A stretch of DNA of 34,092 nucleotides, from assembly GCA_015521295.1 (NCBI GenBank), contig WAOL01000022.1, positions 1 to 34,092 of the forward strand, read 5' to 3'. Position numbers and translations under genes: made by a program. Of the stretch, positions 8,250-18,332 are shown one piece after another. The stretch's first letter is position 1. Every line of letters begins with the position of its first letter. The notes beneath the pieces were generated by a model. The model was not told the DNA's origin, made no database searches, and worked only from the letters and a program-made list of their open reading frames with translations. The stretch is from Desulfurococcales archaeon. GTDB lineage: Archaea; Thermoproteota; Thermoprotei_A; Sulfolobales; NBVN01.

Positions 8250-8259
8250 GTTTTTAAGG
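8250..8259 (+). promoter_or_regulatory. TATA box of the Zn-ribbon/EF-1beta operon
   Basis: GTTTTTAAGG centred near 8255 predicts transcription from about 8280, within a few bases of the GTG at 8284, so the message is nearly leaderless. Confidence 0.55.
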
Positions 8260-8283
8260 CCACCTACTTACCTATGATAGGTC

Positions 8284-8505
8284 GTGAGCATGAGTCAAGC
8301 AAGCGAGCAGGGTAGGGGTCCGGTGATAGTTGAGGCTTCAACACCACCGATATGCAGTAGTTGTGGTAGGGTAGTTCCTCCCGGCGAGAAGGCCGTTAAG
8401 TTCTACTGCCCGAATTGCGGCACGATACTGATCTGGAGATGTAGGAAGTGCAGGGAACTAGTGATACCGTATAAGTGCCCGAACTGTGGTTTTGAAGGTC
8501 CTTAA
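8284..8505 (+). CDS. Zn-ribbon RNA-binding protein (COG2888-like)
   Basis: Small protein of 73 residues with three or four CxxC-type knuckles: CSSCG at about residue 24, CPNCG at about 42, CRKC at about 52 and CPNCGFEGP at the C-terminus. Together they make two zinc ribbons. The family is predicted to bind RNA and is regularly found beside the EF-1beta gene in archaea (family knowledge), as here. The GTG at 8284 and the ATG at 8290 are both possible starts; the first six residues are low-information. The EF-1beta start lies 12 bases after its stop. Confidence 0.9.
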   Translation: MSMSQASEQGRGPVIVEASTPPICSSCGRVVPPGEKAVKFYCPNCGTILIWRCRKCRELVIPYKCPNCGFEGP

Positions 8506-8517
8506 GAGGTGAGTTAC

Positions 8518-8796
8518 ATGGCTAAAGTATTGGTTGCATTAAGGGTAAATCCCTCAGACGAGAACGTGGATCTCGACAAGTTAGTTGAGAAGGTAAAGAA
8601 GAACCTGCCTAAGGATTTCGAGATAGTAAAGCATGAGAAGACCTACATAGCATTCGGGCTCTATGCACTAAGGTTGTATGTGATAATGCCAGAGGAATTT
8701 GAAGGCGGGACTGAGAAGCTAGAGGACTACCTAAAGGGCATTGAAGACATATCTTCAGTAGACATAGAGTACGTCACTAGAACAGAAGCGTTCTAG
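8518..8796 (+). CDS. ef1b: Translation elongation factor 1-beta (aEF-1beta)
   Basis: Guanine-nucleotide exchange factor that recycles EF-1alpha during elongation. It is 92 residues long, the usual size of the archaeal single-domain form. It begins MAKVLVALRVNPSDENVDLD and continues with the conserved LPKDFEIVKHEKTYIAFGLYALRLYVIMPEEFEGGTEKLEDYL core. The start ATG at 8518 is preceded by AGAGGTGAG, which lies after the tracked GTG start and decides against it. A T-rich stretch (TCGTTTTTAGG) follows the stop codon. Confidence 0.95.
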   Translation: MAKVLVALRVNPSDENVDLDKLVEKVKKNLPKDFEIVKHEKTYIAFGLYALRLYVIMPEEFEGGTEKLEDYLKGIEDISSVDIEYVTRTEAF

Positions 8797-8804
8797 AAAA
8801 ATAA

Positions 8805-8813
8805 ATCGTTTTT
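8805..8813 (+). terminator. T-rich terminator after EF-1beta
   Basis: A short A-rich then T-rich tract ending in five T lies 10-17 bases after the EF-1beta stop. This matches archaeal factor-poor termination at oligo-T; there is no strong stem. Confidence 0.35.
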
Positions 8814-8915
8814 AGGCTAGAGCGGTTGCTTAGGTCACTAGCCTTAAAACCTGTAGGACATATTAGCAGGTATTAACTGTGCCTCCTTAGATTAGCTTGA
8901 GGATAACCAACAATC

Positions 8916-8924
8916 CCTATAAGC
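8916..8924 (+). promoter_or_regulatory. TATA box of the Cdc48 gene
   Basis: CCTATAAGC centred near 8920 predicts transcription from about 8945, giving a leader of roughly 15 bases that contains GGTAGTGATGGG before ATG 8961. Confidence 0.5.
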
Positions 8925-8954
8925 TCTAGAACTACAATCGAGCTTAGGTAGTGA

Positions 8955-11165
<2,211 letters not shown>

Positions 11166-11177
11166 CGTAACAATAAC

Positions 11178-11187
11178 ATCTTTAAGG
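11178..11187 (+). promoter_or_regulatory. TATA box of the small winged-helix gene
   Basis: ATCTTTAAGG centred near 11183 predicts transcription from about 11209, a few bases before the GTG at 11213. Confidence 0.45.
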
Positions 11188-11212
11188 CTTGGTGGCAGAG
11201 GTGTAGCGGAGG

Positions 11213-11476
11213 GTGCGTGGATTGCTGATAACTCGATTTCCTTCCAACATAGTGTTGAGGATACTGGAGATATTGAATGAGAATACCGGGATCATGAAGG
11301 ACACTGACCTCTACGAAGCCCTAAGGAGGGAGTTTGACATATCGTACCACGAGATGATGAGATACTTGATGATGCTGGAGATCAGAGGATACATCCATGT
11401 TTCTTCATCTCGAGAGAACTTGCGGGTAATATCACTTAACCCTAGGATTAAAGAGTACTTAACCTCTAGAACTTAA
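11213..11476 (+). CDS. Small winged-helix DNA-binding protein
   Basis: An 87-residue single-domain protein with a winged-helix pattern: helix IVLRILEILNEN, helix KDTDLYEALRREF, recognition-like helix SYHEMMRYLMMLEIRGY, then a beta wing IHVSSSRENLRVISL. It probably binds DNA as a dimer, but its target is unknown. The start is GTG with GCGGAGGG just upstream, although a TATA box places the transcript start so close that this may be a nearly leaderless message. It lies 47 bases after cdc48. Its stop overlaps the convergent TatD-like gene by 4 bases. Confidence 0.75.
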   Translation: MRGLLITRFPSNIVLRILEILNENTGIMKDTDLYEALRREFDISYHEMMRYLMMLEIRGYIHVSSSRENLRVISLNPRIKEYLTSRT

Positions 11477-12357
11477 GGCGGCTTCACACCGTAGACGTTT
11501 GAGATGTTATCCACCATTACCTTATGAAGGAACTCCAGAAGCTCAGCATCAGCACTTAGCAGCTGATTAACAGCCTCCGCTATTTCCCAGGGATACATAA
11601 CTACTCCAGGCCTCTTGGGGTCATCTATGTAGTCGCTTTCGGCCTCAACGCATAGGGCACCTAGTCGCTTAGCCTGCGCTAGAGGCTCACTTCTCCCTAT
11701 TATCGTGGCGCTGAGTCCTTTCCTGCATGCGTGAAGCGCCATGCCTGCTGATGAGTGATGTAGGATCACGGACTTGGTGTTTCGTAATCCTAGGGAGTTC
11801 ACCATAGTTTCCACGGACTCTACTGTTATTTGGCCCCCCTGCTCTAGGTGTAGGTGTAGGACGCCTCCGTGATCACGAATAATTTCTAATGCCGTTAACA
11901 GTAACGCGTCGTTAGCCGCGAAGGACTCAGGTATGCTCTTGTAGTGTGGCCTGCCGAACTCCCCTATTCCTTGAAGTTTGTCTTCGTCGATCATCCTCGC
12001 CAATAACTTCATTATGTTCTCACGCACGAATGATATTACGTTTGAGGCACTACCTCCACTCCTCTTGATTAAATGATCAATGAATGCCGGATGCACCCCT
12101 GCAATACATGCGACCTTAACACCGGCTTTCCTAGCTTCATCGCATTGCTTTACATGCAATTTAATAGCTTTGATAGCACCTTCCAGCGTTTGAGGTAGGC
12201 CATAGTGTTGTGGTGGGAGCGAGACTAAGGCTATGAACCAGCCTCCATGTTCCCTGAACTTCTTACTGATGCGGGAAGCACCCAGCCCTAGCGGTGAGGC
12301 ATGTGCATGCGCGTCCGCTACTGGTACTGTAACTCTCATACCTCTCGTTACCTCCAT
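11473..12357 (-). CDS. TatD-like metal-dependent hydrolase (COG1831-like)
   Basis: Member of the amidohydrolase (urease/TatD) superfamily, 294 residues, TIM-barrel type. Metal-ligand motifs are DAHAH near residue 15, a GEFGRPH segment near 150, HLHLEQGG near 180, LHHSSAG near 210 and an ESDYIDD segment near 250 supplying the late aspartate. The family includes nucleases and uncharacterised archaeal hydrolases, so the substrate is unknown. Two starts are possible: ATG 12357, which a TATA box would make leaderless, or ATG 12339 (MRVTVP), which has a GGAGGT ribosome site inside the first start. It diverges from the coiled-coil gene and overlaps the small winged-helix gene tail to tail. Confidence 0.85.
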   Translation of the reverse strand: MEVTRGMRVTVPVADAHAHASPLGLGASRISKKFREHGGWFIALVSLPPQHYGLPQTLEGAIKAIKLHVKQCDEARKAGVKVACIAGVHPAFIDHLIKRSGGSASNVISFVRENIMKLLARMIDEDKLQGIGEFGRPHYKSIPESFAANDALLLTALEIIRDHGGVLHLHLEQGGQITVESVETMVNSLGLRNTKSVILHHSSAGMALHACRKGLSATIIGRSEPLAQAKRLGALCVEAESDYIDDPKRPGVVMYPWEIAEAVNQLLSADAELLEFLHKVMVDNISNVYGVKPP

Positions 12358-12375
12358 AACCTTTGAAAAGATCGT

Positions 12376-12411
12376 TATGTATTAAACTCCTCCAAACTAA
12401 AACTTATTAAG
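12376..12411. promoter_or_regulatory. Divergent promoter region, TatD-like and coiled-coil genes
   Basis: Two TATA-like elements point away from each other. TATGTATTAAAC (12376-12386), read on the minus strand, predicts transcription near 12356. AACTTATTAAGC (12401-12411), read on the plus strand, predicts transcription near 12432. Confidence 0.5.
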
Positions 12412-12444
12412 CAATTTCAGCCCTACTTTTCACGGTGTTGAATA

Positions 12445-12864
12445 ATGTCAATAGTTGTACGTGAATTTAACAGTATCGGTGAATTCATAAAGAGCGTAGA
12501 CGATGAGCTAAGTGAAATGCGCAGGAAGTTGGGAGAGCTTCTGAGAAGGCTAGAGGAACTCCGTGTGAAGGTGGAGCAGGAACGAAAGATTAAGTCCATA
12601 CTCAGCAAACTGGGGGCAGCAGCCTCAGCCAGCGCACAGTCAAATGTTGTTGAACTCAAAACCATTAAGTTAATAATGAACCCTACAGCAGAGCAGGAAG
12701 TATCGGCCCTAGAGCAGGTTGTTGAGATGCTCAACAATAAGATCACCCAACTTCAGGCAATCAAGAAAGACTTAGATGTTCTAGGAGGAATGGATATCGA
12801 GGTAAAACTTACTGCAATATACATAGATGGATTACCTAAGAACATCCTCATAAGAATCATGTAA
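12445..12864 (+). CDS. Unknown coiled-coil protein
   Basis: Unrecognised 139-residue protein. Residues 8-58 form a long charged helix with heptad-like hydrophobics, and residues 80-112 form a second. Between them is a small Ala/Ser-rich linker (AAASASAQS) and a strand VELKTIKLIMN; the C-terminus is beta-like (EVKLTAIYIDGLPKNILIRIM). The helix-strand-helix plan loosely recalls prefoldin-like clamps, but I do not claim that. It starts at ATG with a short leader from its own TATA box. It precedes the pilus ATPase by 205 bases in the same direction, but the ATPase has its own TATA box, so a role in the pilus system is only possible. Confidence 0.65.
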   Translation: MSIVVREFNSIGEFIKSVDDELSEMRRKLGELLRRLEELRVKVEQERKIKSILSKLGAAASASAQSNVVELKTIKLIMNPTAEQEVSALEQVVEMLNNKITQLQAIKKDLDVLGGMDIEVKLTAIYIDGLPKNILIRIM

Positions 12865-12959
12865 GTTACCAATACAGTAAAATTAAATTCCTTACAGGAC
12901 AGGATTTTAAGTAAATACACAGTGATCCCTGGCAGGCATATCCATAGCGTTAAACCCTT

Positions 12960-12984
12960 GTTTCAAGATCCTTTATCAAGAAAC
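12960..12984. repeat. Imperfect dyad upstream of the pilus ATPase
   Basis: GTTTCAAGAT, a 5-base spacer, then ATCAAGAAAC: eight of ten arm positions pair. It lies just upstream of a second dyad and about 40 bases before the ATPase TATA box, an arrangement suited to an activator or repressor site. Confidence 0.4.
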
Positions 12985-12986
12985 AC

Positions 12987-13010
12987 ACTACAGTAGCGTC
13001 ACGCTGTAGT
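12987..13010. repeat. Second dyad directly before the ATPase promoter
   Basis: ACTACAG (12987-12993) pairs with CTGTAGT (13004-13010) around the self-complementary centre AGCGTCACGCT. It ends about ten bases before the TATA box at 13021. Confidence 0.5.
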
Positions 13011-13020
13011 TAGTGGACAG

Positions 13021-13030
13021 AATATATAAA
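13021..13030 (+). promoter_or_regulatory. TATA box of the pilus ATPase gene
   Basis: AATATATAAAAC centred near 13026 predicts transcription near 13052, leaving an 18-base leader before GTG 13070. Confidence 0.6.
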
Positions 13031-13069
13031 ACATGAATGATAAGGGTTCTATGAGGCCTTGAAGCCTGG

Positions 13070-14686
13070 GTGAACATCTTGAAAGGTATTTTCCGTGGAT
13101 TTCGCCTAAAACTAAAGAGAGGGAAAAAGCCTGAGGAGAGGATGGAGGAAGTTGTTGAGGAAAAAGAAGCCCCCAGGTTAACAATGCGAACACGTACGTT
13201 CCTTAGCGGTAGGGGGCACTTACTGGCCTCATACCCCCTCTACGAACCGTGGGCATATGCTTTCATAGTTGAGGATCCGAAGACAGGGAAGATAGTATAC
13301 AATGTTGAGGAAGTAAGTATGAATGAAACGGAGCTTAAGACGTACAAGGAAGTTATAGACTACATTACCTGGGAATTGGAGCCGCCTGAAGAAATAACTG
13401 ACGCCAGGGAGTACCTAATAAAGTACGCTCGCAAGGCAATTCGCCTCTTTCAAATTAAGTTAGGTCGCACACCTGGGCTTTCCTGGGCCAAGATAAGTTA
13501 CTATGTCGAGCGAGACCTATTAGGTTATGGTCCTTTGGACCCTATCTTCAGAGATCCGAACATAGAGGATATATCATGTAACGGCGTGGGAATACCTGTA
13601 TACGTATGGCACAGAAAGTTCGAGTCCCTCCCCACAAACATCGTCTTCCGCACCGAGAAAGAACTGGACGAATACATCCTTAAGCTAGCACACATGGCAG
13701 GGAAACACATATCTGTAGCATACCCGATACTTGACGCGATACTCCCGGGAGGACACAGAGTTGCTGCTACCTTCCAGAAAGAAGTGTCAACGAAGGGCTC
13801 CACCTTCACCATAAGGAAATTCAGGGCTGACCCCATAACCATTATTGACTTAATAGATTACCGAACAATATCCCCTGAGATAGCTGCTTACTTCTGGCTG
13901 GCCATGGACTACAAGATGACAACACTCATACTTGGAGTCACCGGTGCCGGGAAAACCAGCACGCTGAATGCCATGGCTAACCTCCTCAGACCCACATACA
14001 AGATAGTGACTATAGAGGACACGCCTGAACTGAGGTTACCGCAGGAGAACTGGGTACAGCTTGTTTCCAGGCCTTCATACCTAGCTACAGGAGGCATAGG
14101 TGAAATAACGCTATTCCACTTAGTTAAGGTCTCACTCAGGTATAGGCCCGACGTAATCATAGTGGGTGAGGTCAGAGGTGAGGAAGCATACGTCCTCTTT
14201 CAAGCAATCGCCACCGGCCATTCAGGTATGACCACACTACACGCGGAGTCAATAGATGCTGCGGTTAAGCGATTGACTTCACCGCCAATGAATATCCCGC
14301 CATCGTACATACCGCTCATAAACGTCGCCATGGTAATAAAGCGGGTCGTCAGAACAGATGAAACCGGTAGGCCCAGACCAGCCAGGAGAATAACGAACAT
14401 CTGGGAAATCGAGGACTACGAGAAATACAAGGAAATAGCCAGGTGGGACCCAATACGCGACACCTTCAGCTTAAAATTAAGCGACAGCATAGTCCTAAAG
14501 AAGATCAGCGAGCTGACGGGCAAACCCCTAGAGAACCTCATAGAGGAGATAGCGCGAAGGAAAGCCATACTGGAATGGCTAGCCGCAAACCGCATCAGAT
14601 CCTACCGGGAAGTAGCAACGTACGTACAGAAATACTACGTAAATCCGAGAGCGGTGCTCAAGGAAATAGGTGTTGGTGAAATCTAA
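13070..14686 (+). CDS. Type IV pilus assembly / secretion ATPase (GspE/TadA/FlaI family)
   Basis: Cytoplasmic hexameric ATPase that powers pilus assembly, 538 residues. The C-terminal motor has Walker A GVTGAGKT at 289-296, the Asp box VTIEDTPELRLP, Walker B IIVGEVRGEEA and the His box ATGHSGMTTLHAES. The N-terminal domain carries the YGPLDPIFRDPNIEDI segment typical of the family. The first 45 residues are very basic (KRGKKPEE) and are probably an extension. The GTG start has a weak ribosome site, and other nearby starts run into stops. It converges with the pilin-like cluster (19-base gap), so its expression is independent of the pilins. No FlaH-like partner is present, which argues against an archaellum motor. 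Confidence 0.93.
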   Translation: MNILKGIFRGFRLKLKRGKKPEERMEEVVEEKEAPRLTMRTRTFLSGRGHLLASYPLYEPWAYAFIVEDPKTGKIVYNVEEVSMNETELKTYKEVIDYITWELEPPEEITDAREYLIKYARKAIRLFQIKLGRTPGLSWAKISYYVERDLLGYGPLDPIFRDPNIEDISCNGVGIPVYVWHRKFESLPTNIVFRTEKELDEYILKLAHMAGKHISVAYPILDAILPGGHRVAATFQKEVSTKGSTFTIRKFRADPITIIDLIDYRTISPEIAAYFWLAMDYKMTTLILGVTGAGKTSTLNAMANLLRPTYKIVTIEDTPELRLPQENWVQLVSRPSYLATGGIGEITLFHLVKVSLRYRPDVIIVGEVRGEEAYVLFQAIATGHSGMTTLHAESIDAAVKRLTSPPMNIPPSYIPLINVAMVIKRVVRTDETGRPRPARRITNIWEIEDYEKYKEIARWDPIRDTFSLKLSDSIVLKKISELTGKPLENLIEEIARRKAILEWLAANRIRSYREVATYVQKYYVNPRAVLKEIGVGEI

Positions 14687-14705
14687 CAGCGGGTTCTCAA
14701 GAATC

Positions 14706-16859
14706 TTACCCTGAGTTAGTTAGCAGCCATATATAGAGTGCTGTAAACACCGCTAGCGTAGCGTCGAAATCCGGGTTCGTTCCGTGCGGATCCTTACCTG
14801 TCCAGTCAATCGGCGGTAGTGAATTAATTATTATATATCCATTACCTTCAGCCCATGCTGCACTAATTATTCTGTTTGTGCTGGCGTTTATGTAGAACAC
14901 GTACGTTGGATTAGCATTTGGAGGGGCTATGATGCTATAATTGCTCCACACGCTTTCCTGTAGGTTATATAAGTTGAAAGCATTCACCATGTCGTCCCAG
15001 TTAGCACCAGTACCTGCTGTAACGTTGCTCGAGGTATCTATTATAAGGTTTGAGGGATATACCGGTGGGGCACCAACTATATTGACCCAGATCCACCCAT
15101 CGTTCCTGACATAGTCCATCACCGTTGCAGGGTTTATTGGGGATTGCATTCCATGCAGGTTTATTACGATCGCGTTTTTGGGTGGGTTGTTGATTAACAG
15201 GCTATCAAGTAGGCTCTCATTATTTATGACTATGTAGTTGGATATGCCGACCGAGAGGAGCTTATCCTTGACCAGTGACGCTAGTTTCTGGAGGTCCTCA
15301 GTCACGTTCCCGCCACCTATTCCTTGGGCAGCGTAATTGTTTAGCGCCAGCAGATAGACCGTTGGGAGATTCTTGAAATATGGGTTATTAATACCCCATT
15401 CAACAAGTACGTACTCCAAACCTACTCTAAACTCCACCCCTCCCTCACCATTATCTGAAGGATCTATCACTTCCGTGTAAGGATCATACAGGAATACGGC
15501 CACCCTGTAAATATCTGACCTGTTTACCGGGAAGATAGCGTCGAAGCTAAACGTCCTGGGTTTAGCTGTAGAGAATATCAAGTCCTTGTAATGCGTGAAA
15601 ACCCACCTACCTGTAGCTTTATCTAGTTTGTAGATAGCTATCATAGCAATTCTTAACTTTCTGATGCCAGCTAAGTCAACAGACCCTCTAAAGAGCATTT
15701 TCCAATAGTAGTTAATCTTAGTTGACACTCTAATATAATCCGCGTTAGTTATGTCTTTGGAAATCATTACCTTCAGTGCGTAGGTCTCATACCAGTTATT
15801 ATTGTTGTTTATTGTGTCAAGGACTAATTCAGGGACACCATTATGATCCATATCCTCCTTCCTTATAGCACCTGTGGAGTTATCTTCATTAACCAATGTG
15901 CCAGAGTACGCAAGTCTGCAGCCTAGGTAACTGCTAGGCGTGTCGATTACTGGATTAAAGGATGAATCACATGTATATTTATTCACATAAGTTCCATTTA
16001 CGTAGTTATATGTTGTACTCCAGAAACCAGAGGAGTAGAATTGATACGTACCTAAAAAGCCCGTATAAACATCCCATGAACCGCCGAAACTCTTTTCGAT
16101 TGTCACCATATAGAATCCCGGGTGTTCAGGGTCGTCCCAAATGAATGACTTAGAGAAAGTGTCATCGTACAGAACGTAGTTACTTCCTCTAATTAACGTT
16201 ATGTTGGAATTCTTCACTATCTCATCATACCCTATTAACTTGAACCCTGATATTGGCATGAACATGCCCATCCAGCCTAAGCCGCCACCGTAAGTCGTCG
16301 GTGGGACTAAATTGTTTAACGGGGATGGCTGCCCAGGTAAAACATTACCTGTTGAGGTAACTATTTTCACGATATAATTTTTCGCTTCATTTACGTTTAG
16401 ATTAAATCTTATCAACAAGGAACAACCTGGTTGCAGGGTAGGGTAAGTTCCTGGTACTAGCCTAACTTTTGAGTCACCCGCATATATTACAGCCCAGCTC
16501 ACTATCGGGTTGTTTTCAAGGTACTTCATACTTATGAAATAAGCTAAGTTATTAGTTGTCTTAGAGACTAGCAGTAGGGACTCCAGAGTGACAGGAACGG
16601 TCCCCGTATTATTTATCCACACCCCAGGGACTAAGTTAGCTCTGAGGTTAGATGGAGTGGGTGGAATCCCTCCTATAGCTAATGACTCCTCCCTCTTAAT
16701 CTGAAGGAACTCCTCCCTATAGACGTTATTTATTTGGGCCTGATTTACTGAGGTCTGAATCCTAAGTAATAAAGGAATTACTGCGACAAATATTACCGAT
16801 AGTATAAGTATACCGGCAATTAACTCTGATTGGGCTCTCGACACTCTTAACTTCATCAT
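14706..16859 (-). CDS. Very large pilin-like protein with C-terminal alpha/beta domain
   Basis: A 717-residue secreted protein that I do not recognise as a known family. The N-terminus (VSRA then QSELIAGILILSVIFVAVIPLLL) is a class III/type IV pilin-like signal, with probable cleavage after Ala9, leaving a hydrophobic assembly helix. Residues about 40-490 are beta-rich with many Asn-X-Ser/Thr sites and one DMDHNGVPE calcium-loop-like motif near 336. From about residue 495 the composition changes to an alpha/beta domain with NAIVINLHGMQ near 560, YVRNDGWIWVNIVGAPPVY near 580 and GKDPHGTNPDFDATL near 690. I cannot assign its enzyme class, if any. Two ATG codons are adjacent at the start, and the start overlaps the upstream 225-residue gene by 4 bases, so the two are coupled and probably form a complex. 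Confidence 0.8.
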   Translation of the reverse strand: MMKLRVSRAQSELIAGILILSVIFVAVIPLLLRIQTSVNQAQINNVYREEFLQIKREESLAIGGIPPTPSNLRANLVPGVWINNTGTVPVTLESLLLVSKTTNNLAYFISMKYLENNPIVSWAVIYAGDSKVRLVPGTYPTLQPGCSLLIRFNLNVNEAKNYIVKIVTSTGNVLPGQPSPLNNLVPPTTYGGGLGWMGMFMPISGFKLIGYDEIVKNSNITLIRGSNYVLYDDTFSKSFIWDDPEHPGFYMVTIEKSFGGSWDVYTGFLGTYQFYSSGFWSTTYNYVNGTYVNKYTCDSSFNPVIDTPSSYLGCRLAYSGTLVNEDNSTGAIRKEDMDHNGVPELVLDTINNNNNWYETYALKVMISKDITNADYIRVSTKINYYWKMLFRGSVDLAGIRKLRIAMIAIYKLDKATGRWVFTHYKDLIFSTAKPRTFSFDAIFPVNRSDIYRVAVFLYDPYTEVIDPSDNGEGGVEFRVGLEYVLVEWGINNPYFKNLPTVYLLALNNYAAQGIGGGNVTEDLQKLASLVKDKLLSVGISNYIVINNESLLDSLLINNPPKNAIVINLHGMQSPINPATVMDYVRNDGWIWVNIVGAPPVYPSNLIIDTSSNVTAGTGANWDDMVNAFNLYNLQESVWSNYSIIAPPNANPTYVFYINASTNRIISAAWAEGNGYIIINSLPPIDWTGKDPHGTNPDFDATLAVFTALYIWLLTNSG

Positions 16860-17533
16860 CCACCCCCCAGAGGTGTTGAGATCTTATTTAAGACATAATA
16901 TTTACCGCTTATTTCCGTTAACGTGATTAAGGTTAGGTAGTAATCATGCCAAGTATTAGGCAATATAACCTTAATCTCAACATACGCCGTCGGAACGGAA
17001 TCATTTACTGAGGTAGCAACTTTAAAGACGGGGACCGAAGTAACTTCCAGAGTGAGACCATTCATTAAGTTAATGTCCGTCCCCCTCACATTTATAATGC
17101 TTATTAAGTTAGGCGCCACCGAGAAATTACCGGTAGACTCGTTAGGCGTCAACACATAAACACTCTCCGAAGCCCAAAGCTCGCTTGTCTCATAAAATAG
17201 AATTCCGTTCAGATTCCCTAACGTAATTAAGGGAACAACATAGAAATAATCATTCCCAGTCCTTACTAACTTAACGAGCTTAAACAAAAATAGGTGCTCA
17301 CTATGCGTATCATTAACAGGCGTGAACCCGTGAAAAACCAACGCCAAATACTCATTACTTGCCTGTGAATAAACCGCGTCAGAAATATCCAATTGACTAC
17401 TAACTGTTGCCGACTGCGAAGTAAATAAAGCAACAACAGCCAGACCAACAGCTAACGACACACCAACCAATAACACCACTGAAATAATGTTACTCTGACC
17501 GCATCTCCACTTTATTCTTAACCTCACGCCCAT
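16856..17533 (-). CDS. Pilin-like protein, 225 residues
   Basis: Secreted or membrane protein with a pilin-like N-terminus: basic MGVRLRIKWRCG, then QSNIISVVLLVGVSLAVGLAVVALFTS. The cleavage site is less typical than in its neighbours, because Cys rather than Lys/Arg precedes the Gly. The remainder is beta-rich with several glycosylation sequons (NDT, NES, NFS, NDS). It ends four bases into the start of the 717-residue gene, which suggests a fixed ratio and joint assembly, perhaps as a base or minor-pilin pair. A TATA-like TTAAATTTTTAAG about 30-40 bases upstream and a GGTGAC ribosome site support ATG 17533. The function beyond being a pilus-like subunit is unknown. Confidence 0.75.
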   Translation of the reverse strand: MGVRLRIKWRCGQSNIISVVLLVGVSLAVGLAVVALFTSQSATVSSQLDISDAVYSQASNEYLALVFHGFTPVNDTHSEHLFLFKLVKLVRTGNDYFYVVPLITLGNLNGILFYETSELWASESVYVLTPNESTGNFSVAPNLISIINVRGTDINLMNGLTLEVTSVPVFKVATSVNDSVPTAYVEIKVILPNTWHDYYLTLITLTEISGKYYVLNKISTPLGGG

Positions 17534-17735
17534 TGCTTATACTGTCACCATTCTTCATTGTGTTCTTAAAAATTTAATACCCTTTCCCAAAGCCTTCCTA
17601 TGCGTCTCTTCAACAACTATTTAAAAGGAGTGAAAGGTTGGGTATGCCATACAACTGTAAGCTACGAAATATTTCAGGAACCAAAACATAATTATCCTAG
17701 AACCTGACAAAACTGATCCCTTAAGATATTATTAG

Positions 17736-17760
17736 GATAAAGAAGAAAACAGTAAAAAGT
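17736..17760 (-). terminator. T-rich terminator after the main pilin
   Basis: Read on the minus strand the sequence just after the stop is ACTTTTTACTGTTTTCTTCTTT, a clustered oligo-T region typical of archaeal termination. It would separate the pilin transcript from the 225/717 pair. Confidence 0.55.
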
Positions 17761-17765
17761 TACCT

Positions 17766-18215
17766 TCATTTAGCCTGCACAACTATAGAGTAGACATTAC
17801 CTGCTGCTGTGTAAACCTTAACTTGATATGATGTACCACTTGTGTAACTTCCTGTTAATGGCACGTTAATATACATGTCCACCCCTGGTCCTATAGTGAA
17901 GCTACCTAATACCGTTGTCCCAGAGGCGCCTCCTACAGGCGATGTAGTGACTGTTTCAGAAGATATTGATTCTATACCTACAACTTCTATTTTCTGTATG
18001 GTCGAGGCTGCTGTGCCCGTATTCTTCACGTGAAGCACTAAAACTTTATTCCCTGCATCAATGTAGCTGTCCGGATAGAGCTGTAGTGACTCCGTTGACC
18101 CGAATGTTCCCCAGATACCCATTATCCATCCTATTACTCCTATGGCTATTACTAGGGTTACGGCTATTATGATGACCGTTGCAAGTATTGGTGATATAGC
18201 TTTCCGTGGATTCAT
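17766..18215 (-). CDS. Archaeal type IV pilin, probably the major subunit
   Basis: 149-residue pilin. The signal MNPRKA is followed by ISPILATVIIIAVTLVIAIGVIGWIMGIW, the standard archaeal pilin N-terminus, with prepilin peptidase cleavage expected after Ala6. The C-terminal part is a beta sandwich rich in Gly, Ser and Thr, including VLVLHVKNTGTA and a final YQVKVYTAAGNVYSIVV. I moved the start from the tracked 18260 to ATG 18215 because the signal peptide begins there. It shares its plan and end motif with the proteins at 18333 and 24201, so the three are paralogues. Its own TATA-like element (TTTTTTAATTA or CTTAAACAC on the minus strand) and a following terminator suggest strong monocistronic expression, as expected for a major pilin. 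Confidence 0.88.
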   Translation of the reverse strand: MNPRKAISPILATVIIIAVTLVIAIGVIGWIMGIWGTFGSTESLQLYPDSYIDAGNKVLVLHVKNTGTAASTIQKIEVVGIESISSETVTTSPVGGASGTTVLGSFTIGPGVDMYINVPLTGSYTSGTSYQVKVYTAAGNVYSIVVQAK

Positions 18216-18332
18216 GAGCTTAGCACCAAGGTATTCTTCCGGAGGGTAATTAAAAAACACTGTGTTTAAGGAATTTAACCGTAACTTGTTGCCACTTTAT
18301 TAGCGTGGTTATCGAAAGAACTATTTGATCCG

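Noticed and set aside
12865-13069. A tRNA or other structured RNA gene in the 205-base gap
   Set aside because: No cloverleaf, no T-loop GTTCRANNC consensus and no C/D box pattern; the two dyads and the TATA box explain the visible structure.
17534-17765. A small gene in the 232-base gap between the pilin and the 225-residue gene
   Set aside because: No open frame with a start and ribosome site was seen; the gap holds the pilin terminator and the next gene's promoter.
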